A stretch of 64,000 nucleotides of DNA, taken from Alteromonas sp. KUL42 (GTDB lineage Bacteria > Pseudomonadota > Gammaproteobacteria > Enterobacterales > Alteromonadaceae). The notes under the pieces are model-generated. The model searched no databases. It saw nothing but the letters and a program-made list of their open reading frames with translations, and had not been told where the DNA came from. Location: positions 124,001 through 188,000 of the forward strand of contig NZ_BJKK01000009.1 of NCBI RefSeq assembly GCF_006538325.1. Direction: 5' to 3'. Within the stretch, counting starts at the first letter, position 1. Each line of letters opens with the position of its first letter. This document shows, piece after piece, positions 40,273-50,177 of the stretch. Both the position numbers and the translations under genes were made by a program.

Positions 40273-43200
40273 ATGACGCGCAATGTTTTAAATAATAACC
40301 GCCTGACGCGCTTTTTGCTTTTGGCCTTGTCTTTGTTTAGCGTACTACTAGCAGCCAACGTATATGCAACAAACGCAACAAGACAGATTATAAGCTTTAA
40401 TGAAGACTGGCTGTTTACGCTTGATGACAATGAAATCTATAAACATGAAAACTTCAATGATAGTGGTTGGAAAAAGTTAGACGTTCCTCATGACTATATA
40501 TTTGAAGAGGGCGTAAATAAGACCGGTTCCCAAGGACAATCAGGTGGCTATCACGGAGGAGGGATAGCTTGGTATAGAAAGCATTTCACCTATGATGCAA
40601 GCTGGCAGGATAAACACATCTGGATTCAGTTTGACGGCGTGTATATGAACAGTGAGGTGTGGATTAACGGACATTACCTCGGAAAAAGACCGTATGGCTA
40701 CATTAGTTTTCAATATGAGTTAAGCAAGTACTTAAATCAGGGAGACAATGTTATTAGCTTGCGAGTTGATAACGAACTGCAACCATCAGCCAGATGGTAT
40801 CACCCAGGCGGTATCTATGCACCAGTCAAACTAGCTATCCTCAACCCCGTCCATATTAAACATAACTCGTTGTTTATCCATACTCCCCACGTCGGCCAAG
40901 AAACAGAGGTCGCCGTTAGCTTTGAATTAAGTCACAATACCCAGAATATTTCTGGGTATGAGCTTCATTACGCTGTTTACGATCAAGATAATGAAAAGAT
41001 ATTAACGCACCTCACCTCGCTTGAAAAAGTTAACAAAGTCGAGAATGAAAAGACGGAGTATGCCCTATCTTTCAACTTGTCCGGAGCTAAACGCTGGAAG
41101 CCGCATAATGCTTATTTGTATAGGTTATCGCTAACTCTTTTAGATAACGGAAACGTCATTGACTCTCAAATAGCAAAATTTGGCGTTCGAGATATCGAAT
41201 GGAAAACAGATAAGGGCTTTTGGATAAACGGCGAAAATATCAATATTAAAGGCGTTGCCGAACATTATGAAGGTGGCCCTGTTGGAGGCGCTTGGACGAA
41301 ACCGCTTCTACGATGGAAACTAAACCTTCTAAAAGAAATGGGCGTTAACGCCATTCGTACTGGGCATAATCCCTACCCCACCATGTTTTATGAGCTGTGT
41401 GACGAGCTAGGTATAATGGTGATGGATGAAGTATTTGACGGATGGAAGCAAAAAGCACGTCACGACTACGGCCGATATCATTTCGATGAGTGGTGGGAGA
41501 GAGACTTAACCGAGTGGGTTACACGCAATAGAAATCACCCTTCAATCATTATTTACAGTGTAGGTAATGAGACTCACGGTGACATTGTTACTGAGCTTGC
41601 TGCTGCTGTGAAAAAACATGACCCAACTCGACTTGTTACCTCTGGTTCTACCAATAAAGAGGGACTCGACGTAATAGGTATTAACGGAGGGTCAGAAAAC
41701 ATGAGCTTCTTCGAACGACGGTTTGATCGCCCTTTCGTATCAACGGAAGCCCCTCACACGTGGCAAACTCGTGGATACTATCGTACCCAAACATGGTGGC
41801 GGGACGGTCCTAAGGGAGACACGTTCGAGTTACCTGATATCACAGAGAAGGAAATTTTCTTTTACGATTGGAAAGATCCCAAAGAGTGGTCGAATCAAAA
41901 ACAGCATCTTAACTCGTCTTACGATAACGCAACAGTTCGGATTAATGCGCGTAAAAACTGGGAGCTTGCACGTGACTTGCCTCACCACGCGGGGCACTTT
42001 CGTTGGACCGGCTTCGACTACCATGGAGAAGCTGGGTTAGCACACGGAGGTTGGCCTTACATTGCTTTTATGGGTGGCGCACTGGATTTGGCAGGCTTTA
42101 AGAAAGACCTTTTCCACTTTTATCGAAGCCAATGGCTAGATGAACCTTCACTTCATATTCTCCCTAGTTGGACACATCCAACGATGAAGGAAGGTACGTT
42201 GGTGCCAGTATGGGTTTATTCTAATCTCGATGAAGTCGAGCTATTTCTAAATGGTAAATCCCTTGGCCGTGATAAACCGGGAAAACAAGCCGATGAGATG
42301 CAAGCAGAATGGTTCGTACCTTGGACGCCGGGTTTAATACGCGCAGTGGGTTATATGAACGGTAAAAAGGTCTTAGAGAAAGAAATTAAAACCGCTGGCT
42401 CACCTGTTGGTCTAAGACACAGCATAGACACTTATACCGCTGAAGATGGTTTCAATACTGCGAAAGTAATCACTACTGAAACCGTAGATAAGGATAACAA
42501 CTTTTACCCCTATGGGAGTCATAAGACCTATTATCACTTTAGTGAAGGATTAAAAGTAAAAGCACTTGAAAACGGCTCTCCTTACGAACACACCAATCGT
42601 GTTAAATCTAATTACAGACATTTATTTATGGGAAAAAATAGAGCGTTTGTTGAAGTTGCTTATCCTGATGCTCGCGAATTTGTCACTATAGCTGCTATCG
42701 TGGGTGACGAAGCGTTAAGGCTCTCGAACAAGGTGGCTATTGATGTCCAAACCATTGCTATCACTGAAACTGCAAATATCGCGTCTCAACAAATTCAAGT
42801 TCGCTATAGCGTGAACACTCCCAATGAAGAAGAAATGAAACCTTATCTTACCCCTTTCGCAGTGAACAATGGTGACACAGTATACGCGAATGTGGTTATC
42901 AATGGCCGACTTGCCTTTCAAATGAAGCAACAATTCGGACAGGGTGTGGGCCTTTTCTGGGGCGATGAAAGCTCAGCCGATATGTGGGTAGGTCGCGGCT
43001 TATCATTACAGGGCGAAGACGCTGAATATGGCCAAGGCGCCGCTGCAGTGCGCGGCGCTCATGGAGTCCACGGAGGGGCTTATGGAACATTTAACGACGA
43101 AGAAGGCACAATGTATTGGTACCACGAGAACGACGGTGCTGAGGGCGTATACACTGCTGTTTTCCGTTACACGCACAACGACGAGAGCTCACAACGGCCT

Positions 43201-43380
43201 ATTGCTATCTATGTAAATGATAAGAAAGCGGCTATGGTCGAATTTGAGCCTACCGGGAGTTGGGACAGTAAGTGGGACGAACAAGCAGTAAGCTTCACGC
43301 TAGTAAAAGGTGCCAACCATATAGAATTTAGAACCGTTGGTGAAAGCGGTCCTAATATTGACCAGTTTACCCTTGAGTAG
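40273..43380 (+). CDS. GH2 glycoside hydrolase
   Basis: A 1035-residue exported GH2 enzyme (signal peptide to about residue 33). Order: sugar-binding jelly-roll (DNSGWKKLDVPHDY type, residues about 40-190), immunoglobulin-like domain, TIM barrel with the acid/base Glu in IIYSVGNETHGD and nucleophile Glu in PFVSTEAPHTW, then DUF4982 (VWVYSNLDEVELFLNGKSLG) and a C-terminal carbohydrate-binding-like module. Close relatives are beta-galactosidases or beta-glucuronidases; in an ulvan locus a beta-glucuronidase or related exo-activity fits best. Its stop codon lies in the first copy of a 32-bp tandem repeat. Confidence 0.85.
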   Translation: MTRNVLNNNRLTRFLLLALSLFSVLLAANVYATNATRQIISFNEDWLFTLDDNEIYKHENFNDSGWKKLDVPHDYIFEEGVNKTGSQGQSGGYHGGGIAWYRKHFTYDASWQDKHIWIQFDGVYMNSEVWINGHYLGKRPYGYISFQYELSKYLNQGDNVISLRVDNELQPSARWYHPGGIYAPVKLAILNPVHIKHNSLFIHTPHVGQETEVAVSFELSHNTQNISGYELHYAVYDQDNEKILTHLTSLEKVNKVENEKTEYALSFNLSGAKRWKPHNAYLYRLSLTLLDNGNVIDSQIAKFGVRDIEWKTDKGFWINGENINIKGVAEHYEGGPVGGAWTKPLLRWKLNLLKEMGVNAIRTGHNPYPTMFYELCDELGIMVMDEVFDGWKQKARHDYGRYHFDEWWERDLTEWVTRNRNHPSIIIYSVGNETHGDIVTELAAAVKKHDPTRLVTSGSTNKEGLDVIGINGGSENMSFFERRFDRPFVSTEAPHTWQTRGYYRTQTWWRDGPKGDTFELPDITEKEIFFYDWKDPKEWSNQKQHLNSSYDNATVRINARKNWELARDLPHHAGHFRWTGFDYHGEAGLAHGGWPYIAFMGGALDLAGFKKDLFHFYRSQWLDEPSLHILPSWTHPTMKEGTLVPVWVYSNLDEVELFLNGKSLGRDKPGKQADEMQAEWFVPWTPGLIRAVGYMNGKKVLEKEIKTAGSPVGLRHSIDTYTAEDGFNTAKVITTETVDKDNNFYPYGSHKTYYHFSEGLKVKALENGSPYEHTNRVKSNYRHLFMGKNRAFVEVAYPDAREFVTIAAIVGDEALRLSNKVAIDVQTIAITETANIASQQIQVRYSVNTPNEEEMKPYLTPFAVNNGDTVYANVVINGRLAFQMKQQFGQGVGLFWGDESSADMWVGRGLSLQGEDAEYGQGAAAVRGAHGVHGGAYGTFNDEEGTMYWYHENDGAEGVYTAVFRYTHNDESSQRPIAIYVNDKKAAMVEFEPTGSWDSKWDEQAVSFTLVKGANHIEFRTVGESGPNIDQFTLE

Positions 43381-43411
43381 GTCCTAATATTGACCAGTTT
43401 ACCCTTGAGTA
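43348..43411. repeat. 32-bp exact tandem duplication across the GH2 stop codon
   Basis: The unit at 43348-43379 (starting GGTCCTAATATTGACCAG) is repeated exactly at 43380-43411. The GH2 stop TAG falls at the junction; without the duplication the stop would be TAA. It leaves the protein unchanged and looks like a recent slippage event. Confidence 0.9.
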
Positions 43412-43601
43412 AACGTGTTCCAATACAATCACAAACTGTTCTGATGGTCTATAGCCTTCAACAAGGGACACAATATTTATCACCACCTATGTTTTAGTGG
43501 AGAAATAATGCGTAGGACTTCACTAATTTAACGAGCAGCGTATTCGCTAAAACACAGCAGTCATAATTTCGAATGCAATAAATATATAAGTAAAAAAGTG
43601 A

Positions 43602-45068
43602 GTGACCACAATGCAATTTAGATATTCATTATTAGCTTTTATTTTCTTTTCAATAACTGTTTGGGTTAACAGCGCTGAGCCATCGAACGCTGCCAATAAT
43701 AAAAAATATGGCAAACCTAATATCATTATGATCGTGGTGGACGATCTTGGCTGGTCTGACGTAGGATACAACCAAACCTCAAGTTACTTTGAAACCCCGA
43801 ATGTCGACGTGTTAGCGCAGCAAGGTTTGGTTTTTGACCAAGCCTATGCTGGCGCCGCTAACTGTGCGCCGAGTCGTGCGGTATTAATGTCAGGTCAGTA
43901 TGGGCCACGTCACGGTGTTTATACCGTCTCCCCATCTACCCGCGGCGATGCAAAAACACGTAAGTTAATTCCAATAAAAAACAAACGTGGTATAAGCACA
44001 GATGTTATTACGATCGCAGAATCACTAAAAACTGTTGGCTACACAACGGGTTCTTTTGGCAAGTGGCACTTAGGCCCCGACCCTGATGAACAAGGTTTTG
44101 ATGTTAATGTTGCTGGTAGTCACCAAGGTATGACCTTCAATTATTTTAGTCCTTATGACTTACCTAACATTAAAGATGGCCCCAAAGGCGAGTATTTGAC
44201 CGAGCGTTTAACAAACGAAGTGATTGAATGGGTTAAATCAAGCAAAGACCAGCCATTTTTTGCCTATATTCCTTATTATACTGTCCACACTCCCTATCAA
44301 GCCGTTGTTGATAAGGTAGACAAGTATCGTAAAAAGGGAATTAATGACGCAAAACAAGCGACTTACGCTGCTATGGTTGAGCATATGGATGAGAATGTCG
44401 GCCGAATTCTTAACACGTTATCATCTGAGGGCTTAGCCGATAGCACCTTGGTTATTTTCACATCTGACAACGGTGGTTATCGTATGTCGTCTTTTCCTTC
44501 GCCGCTTCGTGGCGGTAAAGGTTCTTATTATGACGGTGGTATACGCGTACCGCTTATAGTGAGTTGGCCAGGAAAAATTAAACCAGGCCTTGATCATACA
44601 CCTGTAATTAATGCCGACTTTTATCCCACTTTGGTTAACTTAGCGAAAGCGGAATTACCAAATCAAGTCTTGGACGGTGTTGATTTAAGTAGGTACTTAT
44701 TAGGCAAAGGTAACATTGCAGAACGCGATTTGTTTTGGCACTTTCCAGTGTATCTTCAAGCACACCATGCATCTACTGACCAAGGTCAAGACCCGTTATT
44801 TAGAACACGTCCAGGAAGTGCCATAAGAAGTGGCGACTGGAAGCTAATCCAATACTTCGAAAACAACGAGTTTGAACTGTATAACTTGGAAAATGATTTA
44901 GCAGAGAAGAATAATTTAGCGAACAGGAATCCGCAGAAGCTTGCAGAATTAAAAGCAAAACTCAAAGCATGGCAACAGCAAACGGATGCAGATATTCCCA
45001 CCAAACTCAACCCTGAATATGATCCTGTACTAAATCAGCAGCTAATTAACAAAGTGTTGGTTAACTAG
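43602..45068 (+). CDS. Sulfatase, S1 family
   Basis: A 488-residue exported type I sulfatase (signal peptide to about residue 21). CAPSR at Cys85 is the motif converted to formylglycine by the maturation enzyme; IVVDDLGW supplies metal-binding Asp, GKWHLG and the FTSDNGG near residue 290 complete the active site. It should remove a sulfate from ulvan oligomers; rhamnose 3-sulfate is the most common sulfate there, but the target cannot be read from sequence. No maturase gene is in the window. It is followed by the hairpin at 45155-45179. Confidence 0.85.
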   Translation: MTTMQFRYSLLAFIFFSITVWVNSAEPSNAANNKKYGKPNIIMIVVDDLGWSDVGYNQTSSYFETPNVDVLAQQGLVFDQAYAGAANCAPSRAVLMSGQYGPRHGVYTVSPSTRGDAKTRKLIPIKNKRGISTDVITIAESLKTVGYTTGSFGKWHLGPDPDEQGFDVNVAGSHQGMTFNYFSPYDLPNIKDGPKGEYLTERLTNEVIEWVKSSKDQPFFAYIPYYTVHTPYQAVVDKVDKYRKKGINDAKQATYAAMVEHMDENVGRILNTLSSEGLADSTLVIFTSDNGGYRMSSFPSPLRGGKGSYYDGGIRVPLIVSWPGKIKPGLDHTPVINADFYPTLVNLAKAELPNQVLDGVDLSRYLLGKGNIAERDLFWHFPVYLQAHHASTDQGQDPLFRTRPGSAIRSGDWKLIQYFENNEFELYNLENDLAEKNNLANRNPQKLAELKAKLKAWQQQTDADIPTKLNPEYDPVLNQQLINKVLVN

Positions 45069-45154
45069 CAGTCTGATTTATCAGCGGTCATTAAAAAATT
45101 GTTTCGATGAACGAGTGGATATTTTCATGGAATAGATTCTCGGGAATGTCGAAA

Positions 45155-45179
45155 AGGCCCTCTCTACTCAGAAGGGCCT
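45155..45179. terminator. Hairpin between convergent sulfatase and Sel1 genes
   Basis: AGGCCCT (45155-45161) pairs with AGGGCCT (45173-45179) over an 11-base loop, between two converging genes. There is no strong T run, so it is a weak or bidirectional terminator. Confidence 0.45.
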
Positions 45180-45206
45180 AGCCGATCATCACTCACCTTA
45201 CTTCAG

Positions 45207-46670
45207 TTAAAAGTCTGTTACCGTGATATTGCCTTGTAGCATTTTGGCTAGCAAAGCCTGCCATTCGGAAGTGTCCCAGTTGGTGCGCATTCCCATTGAG
45301 ATAGCTTTTTCTAACAGCTCAACTGATTTTTTGAAGTCACGCTGTGGGCGCAGTCTATAAGAGATAGAAAGCAAATATTGATATTCTGGATTTAGGTTTT
45401 GAGAACTTGAAATAGCGTCCAAATACTGTATCGCGCCAGTAACATCTATTAACGTTTTGTTTTTTGTTGTCAGCTTTATCTTTGCTACATGGAGGGCTGC
45501 TGCTTCATCCCCCTTCTGTGCAGCTGATTCAAACCAAAACAGCGCTTTTTTCTCGTCATTAATTACCCAAGGACTGGAAAGTAAAAGTTTACCCAAACGA
45601 TATTCTGCTCGAGAAAGACCATATTTACTCGCTTGAGCTATCCACTTTATTGCTTCAGCTATGTCTTTTTGCTTAATGTACAACTGTAAGCCATATTCAT
45701 ACATAGCTCCTGGATGCCCTTTTTCGGCAAGCTGCTTAAGCAATTTTTCAGCTCCGTTGCCTTCACTCTCCATCCAAGGAAAAATGATCATCGCCATAGC
45801 ATATTCGTAAAGTGACTCAAGTGTTGGTTCTTTTTTTGCGGCGCGTAAGACACGGCGCGTCTCTTTGTATAATTGAGGCAGGTTATCGTTGAGATAAAAT
45901 TGATCATTAACCGCCGCTCCTAAATATGCTCGATGGACAAACTCAGTCGACTCACCACCTAGTTTAGGCTGTCCTAGCGGGAATAGCTTATAAGCGTCGA
46001 GAAAACGTCTCGTATTTCCAGACTTTTGAATTTCGCGAACGAACCGCACAGAGCCGTCGCAAGCCACATCGTTTTCTACCACCAAGAAGCCGGGATTACT
46101 AACAACAATTGCTGTATCTAATGAGACATCATCGTCCAAATCGTCAAGCCCACTACCGGAATTTTGAAAATCATCATCGAAGTTTTGAAACTCGACCAAT
46201 TCTTCAAAATACACTTTTTGCGTTAACGCATTCTCTCCATCGAAAGCTACTTTCTTATCAATGTTATTTTGATTCAGCTCTGGTAAAAACTGGTGCTGAT
46301 AGTTTTGATGAACAACTCGCTGTTCCTTTATGGCGTTATCCAGCAGAGAAAGCTCCTGTTCATCTAACGATGAGCGCATTTGCTCGATAATACTTTGAGC
46401 ATTGTGGTAGCGCTGCTCAGCCGCCAAAGACAAATAAATGAGAGATGAAGCGACATTAGGTTCAACACCTAAACCTTTTAAATACATAATACCTAATTGA
46501 TACTGAGCATGAGCATTTCCTAGCTTCGCGCCTTCTTCATATAAAGGTAACGCAACCGCGTAATTCCCTTTTTTAAACTCTGTATTAGCTTTTAACACAT
46601 TCACAGCAAAACTATTGAAGCTCAAAGCACCTGCCAATAAAGCGGCCAAGCATTTTTTAAAGCAACTCAT
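45207..46670 (-). CDS. Sel1/TPR-repeat periplasmic protein
   Basis: A 487-residue exported protein (signal peptide to about residue 22) made mostly of Sel1-like repeats: NYAVALPLYEEGAKLGNAHAQYQLGIMYLKGLGV at the front and several more from residue 300 on (e.g. ALFWFESAAQKGDEAAALHVAKI). An acidic linker (FDDDFQNSGSGLDDLDDD) separates the groups. Such solenoids scaffold proteins or bind partners rather than catalyse. Its place between a sulfatase and the two PL24 lyases is unusual; a role in organising or sensing is conjecture. Confidence 0.65.
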   Translation of the reverse strand: MSCFKKCLAALLAGALSFNSFAVNVLKANTEFKKGNYAVALPLYEEGAKLGNAHAQYQLGIMYLKGLGVEPNVASSLIYLSLAAEQRYHNAQSIIEQMRSSLDEQELSLLDNAIKEQRVVHQNYQHQFLPELNQNNIDKKVAFDGENALTQKVYFEELVEFQNFDDDFQNSGSGLDDLDDDVSLDTAIVVSNPGFLVVENDVACDGSVRFVREIQKSGNTRRFLDAYKLFPLGQPKLGGESTEFVHRAYLGAAVNDQFYLNDNLPQLYKETRRVLRAAKKEPTLESLYEYAMAMIIFPWMESEGNGAEKLLKQLAEKGHPGAMYEYGLQLYIKQKDIAEAIKWIAQASKYGLSRAEYRLGKLLLSSPWVINDEKKALFWFESAAQKGDEAAALHVAKIKLTTKNKTLIDVTGAIQYLDAISSSQNLNPEYQYLLSISYRLRPQRDFKKSVELLEKAISMGMRTNWDTSEWQALLAKMLQGNITVTDF

Positions 46671-46746
46671 ACTGATTCTCCGTTTGTGTAACGTTTGGCG
46701 CTACACTATTCTAGGTAATGCCATGACACATTGATCAAGCTTCAAA

Positions 46747-48333
46747 TTACCTAGAAACACCCAAATCGATAACTTGCAGATGAAGCGGCAGCGAGTTTCC
46801 AGCCCCTTTCTCCATTAAATAATAGTACGCTTTGCCGTTTTCAATATGAATAGTGCCGTGGTCAAATTTCACTCCCGATGTTTGCTGATAAACCACTTCA
46901 AAATCGTTCGTTCCACCTTTCGCCTTTTCAACAAACGGGTAGCCATTCTTAAGCCCAATAATGAAAATACTATCACCCGATGTATAGATAGAGTCGGCAC
47001 CAGTAAAGTCAGTCGTAACCGTGAAGTCTTTAGCGTTGGCTGGTTTAAAGGCGTGTATCGACACCTCTTTGTAATCACTTCGCTTGGTATTTGTAGACCT
47101 AACGTGAGTAATAAAATGAAGGTCTTCGTTTTCAGTAACCGTCCAATCGAACCCTCGAACTATATGAACAGAATTGGGTTCTTGGTGATCAATGTAATCG
47201 CCCGGCTCAAAGATCTTAATTTCATCAGAGTCAACCAACGGCCAGGTCATGTTTTCACCATCTACATTTTTCCAATCTCCTAAACCATCTGGGTGATCAG
47301 AGTATGCGTAGTAAACGCCATTTTGGTACTTATAACGGTCATTATTATTCGCACTACGCTGCTGAAAGCCTACGCGTAACTTACCGTTTATGTACTTCAT
47401 TTGGCCATATAAGCCCCAGTTGTACGCATTACCATGTGTTTTTTGGTCTTTATGATTGAAAGGCGTAAAACGAGTCCACTCTTGTTTTTCGGCGTCGTAC
47501 TTATTGAAATAGTAAGCACCATTGTTATTGCCACCCCAGCGCATGTAATGCAAAAGCTCGCCATCTTTACTTGTGTAGAATTTAGGGTACGTCAGCGCAG
47601 AAAAATTCTCTTTATCTGCTAAGTTACCGGTCATGGTCAAATGTTTGTAGTCATCGGCGCCCTGACTCACTTCACTGGTATCTTTTACAAACTGTTCTAA
47701 TGTAAATTCGTCATCCGGTACATCTGCTGCACCTATCACAGAATGAGAGTAGCGGAAAAAGTCGTTAACAAACCGTCCTTTGAACCTGCCATTTGCATCA
47801 TCGTCGACATAGGCATGCATGTCGTAAACCATATGAATAGTGCCATTTTTCGGGCTCACGGCTAACCCTATCGTGTTATGTGACTCCCCTACTAACGGAT
47901 TTCCTCGAAACCCTGTGTGTCGATGGGGAAACTGAACAGTTTTTACAACGCCCGTTTTAGTGTTAAACCTAGAGAGCATAACATTGCGTTCTTCTTTTCC
48001 GCCCTTGTACCACGTCATGAAAACGTAGTGCTTATAGGGTTTGACCGCATCGCCATGAGCTGAAATATTTCTTCCAAAAAAGTAATCGTACTCGGGCCCT
48101 GTCGAAGGGTTTTCGAAGGTTTTGTGATTGAGCTTTTTACCATCAAAATGGAGCGCGCCATCTGTTATTTTTGTACTGCTCTCTAGAAATACTGCACTTG
48201 CTTTGTTTGCATTTGAAGATAAGCCTACAGTATCGCTCGATGCACAAGCTGTTAATATTGAAAGCACGGCAAAAGCTTTTACAGGTGCGCTTGTTCTCTG
48301 CGCTAAGCCACGTATTTTTTGTTTCAAATTCAT
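46747..48333 (-). CDS. PL24-type ulvan lyase, lipoprotein
   Basis: A 528-residue seven-bladed beta-propeller lipoprotein (LTAC, Cys30). His152 (GESHNT), His173 (YDMHAY), Tyr249 (LTYPKF) and Arg265 (YMRWGG) reproduce, with a constant offset of six, the His146/His167/Tyr243/Arg259 set I recall for the Alteromonas PL24 ulvan lyase LOR_107. That agreement across four residues makes ulvan lyase (cutting Rha3S-(1,4)-GlcA/IdoA by beta-elimination) a strong call. The lipobox suggests it sits on the outer membrane. It is divergent from a second PL24 gene, 184 bp away. Confidence 0.85.
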   Translation of the reverse strand: MNLKQKIRGLAQRTSAPVKAFAVLSILTACASSDTVGLSSNANKASAVFLESSTKITDGALHFDGKKLNHKTFENPSTGPEYDYFFGRNISAHGDAVKPYKHYVFMTWYKGGKEERNVMLSRFNTKTGVVKTVQFPHRHTGFRGNPLVGESHNTIGLAVSPKNGTIHMVYDMHAYVDDDANGRFKGRFVNDFFRYSHSVIGAADVPDDEFTLEQFVKDTSEVSQGADDYKHLTMTGNLADKENFSALTYPKFYTSKDGELLHYMRWGGNNNGAYYFNKYDAEKQEWTRFTPFNHKDQKTHGNAYNWGLYGQMKYINGKLRVGFQQRSANNNDRYKYQNGVYYAYSDHPDGLGDWKNVDGENMTWPLVDSDEIKIFEPGDYIDHQEPNSVHIVRGFDWTVTENEDLHFITHVRSTNTKRSDYKEVSIHAFKPANAKDFTVTTDFTGADSIYTSGDSIFIIGLKNGYPFVEKAKGGTNDFEVVYQQTSGVKFDHGTIHIENGKAYYYLMEKGAGNSLPLHLQVIDLGVSR

Positions 48334-48517
48334 CGGATTTACTCGCTATACACTTACAAGCAGTGTACATTTAATTAAAACCATTTTCACTCAAAAATAA
48401 CCAAATACAGTCATAAGAATGTCAAAAAAAAACTTCCCAGATGGGCTGATATTAGACCAGATGTCGCTAAATTATTGGGTGTAAAACGTGCGCAAACTCA
48501 AATAAGAGGGTTCGAAA

Positions 48518-49999
48518 TTGTTACTATATTCAGCTAAAAAAATACAAAATTTAGGTATTTTGTTTAAGAGCAATCTTGTTTCGCTATCTCTCTTATGTTG
48601 CTTATCAATCAATTTCAGTGCCCATGCATCAGTAGGATTAGAAACGGAAGTGCTAGTGACCCCCAACGCGCTTTTTTTCAACGGAAATAAAGTTAAAGGC
48701 TCTCATACTGACAATAATCCAGATGGCTACGATTATATTTTTGGCAATGCACTATCCCCTCACGGTGACTGCATAAAGGTATACAAGCATTTTGTATTTA
48801 TGACGTGGTATAAGGGCGGCAAAAACAACCGACATGTCATGCTTTCACGCCTGAATACTAAAACCGGTGTGCTTAAAACCATTCAGTTTCCCCACCAGCA
48901 CACAGGGTTTAGAGGCAAATGGTGGTTAGGTGAGACGCACAATACTATTGCGGTGGGCATAAGCCCCGTAAACGATACGATTCACTTGCTTTACGACATG
49001 CATCGCAACGGCAGAGTGGAAGCGTTCTCTCAAGACTATCTTCGTTATTCTTACTCTTTAGAAGGCGCGGCTTCAGTGCCAGACGACAAGTTTACTTTGG
49101 CACAATTTGTCAACTCCAGTGCTGGTCACTACAAGCATTTAGCCTTCGATGGCATAGACGACATCGATACGACAAAACTTCTTACCTACCCTGCTTTTTT
49201 CACAGGAAAGGATGGAGATTTGTTTATGAAAATGCGCTACGGATTTTCAGCAAATGGGAAAATGCTTTTTGCCCGTTACGATGGCAAAAAGTGGCATGGA
49301 TATTATGACTTCAACCAGGTTTTAGCTTCAGAGCATGGTAGTGAATACAACTGGGGTTTATACGGTGACTTCAAATACACCGGCGGTAAGTTTCGCATAG
49401 CGTTTCAGCGACGATCTAAAAACACGTCAGATAAATACCTTTATCAAAACGGTATTTATTACGCTTATTCTGAAGATCCACATGGTGTCTTTGACTGGAA
49501 AAGTGCGTACGCTGAACCAATTGAAATTCCACTAGCTATTTCTGAGAAAATCCAAATTGAAGAGCCTGGAGACTGGGCTAAAACACAGCAAAAGAACCAC
49601 GTTTCCATTGTTCACGGATTTGACTTCACAGTGACAAACAGCGGCGATGAGCACTTCATAAGTAAAGTAGAAGACCTTGAGTTCAATGAACAGATAAACC
49701 TGCACACATTCCGTAAATTCGGACAAAAGGACTTCACTACCGTTCGGGTTCCGTTTGGCGGGCAATTGTTTAGTAACGGGGATGATGTCTACCTTACTGG
49801 GTTGAAAAATGGCCATGTGGCAATCGCAAAGGCTGAGGACAACTCAGAAACCTTCACTACTATCTACGAACACAAGCGAGGTCCGGTATTCGATAAAGCC
49901 GTGGTCTTTTTTAAAGACAACAAGGCTTACTACTTCCTGAAAGACTCTGAAGGTACAGGCGATGGGCGTAGTTTGTATTTACAAGTATTTTCGTTGTAA
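48518..49999 (+). CDS. PL24-type ulvan lyase, second copy
   Basis: A 493-residue propeller related to its divergent neighbour: NTKTGV-KT-QFPH-HTGFRG and YDMH are shared. His141 (GETHNT), His162 (YDMHRN), Tyr224 (LTYPAF) and Arg240 (KMRYGF) keep the His-His spacing of 21 and Tyr-Arg spacing of 16, but the gap between the pairs is 14 residues shorter. It starts at TTG 48518 behind a good AAGAGGG; the leader (SNLVSLSLLCCLSINFSAHA) is a plain signal peptide, not a lipobox, so this one is probably released or periplasmic. The two copies may split surface and soluble roles. Confidence 0.8.
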   Translation: MLLYSAKKIQNLGILFKSNLVSLSLLCCLSINFSAHASVGLETEVLVTPNALFFNGNKVKGSHTDNNPDGYDYIFGNALSPHGDCIKVYKHFVFMTWYKGGKNNRHVMLSRLNTKTGVLKTIQFPHQHTGFRGKWWLGETHNTIAVGISPVNDTIHLLYDMHRNGRVEAFSQDYLRYSYSLEGAASVPDDKFTLAQFVNSSAGHYKHLAFDGIDDIDTTKLLTYPAFFTGKDGDLFMKMRYGFSANGKMLFARYDGKKWHGYYDFNQVLASEHGSEYNWGLYGDFKYTGGKFRIAFQRRSKNTSDKYLYQNGIYYAYSEDPHGVFDWKSAYAEPIEIPLAISEKIQIEEPGDWAKTQQKNHVSIVHGFDFTVTNSGDEHFISKVEDLEFNEQINLHTFRKFGQKDFTTVRVPFGGQLFSNGDDVYLTGLKNGHVAIAKAEDNSETFTTIYEHKRGPVFDKAVVFFKDNKAYYFLKDSEGTGDGRSLYLQVFSL

Positions 50000-50177
50000 T
50001 AACGCTAGGTAATTTCGTTTCAAAGTTCACCGCGCAGTGGTGTTATGAACAGAAAATCAGACTCTTTTTAGGCGAAAAGTAACATTTATTACAGATACTA
50101 TCGTTCACATGGAAAACAACCCGTTCATTTGCGCTCTGCCGTTGTGAAACTAATAGGAACAACAAGAGGTTTTTTAG

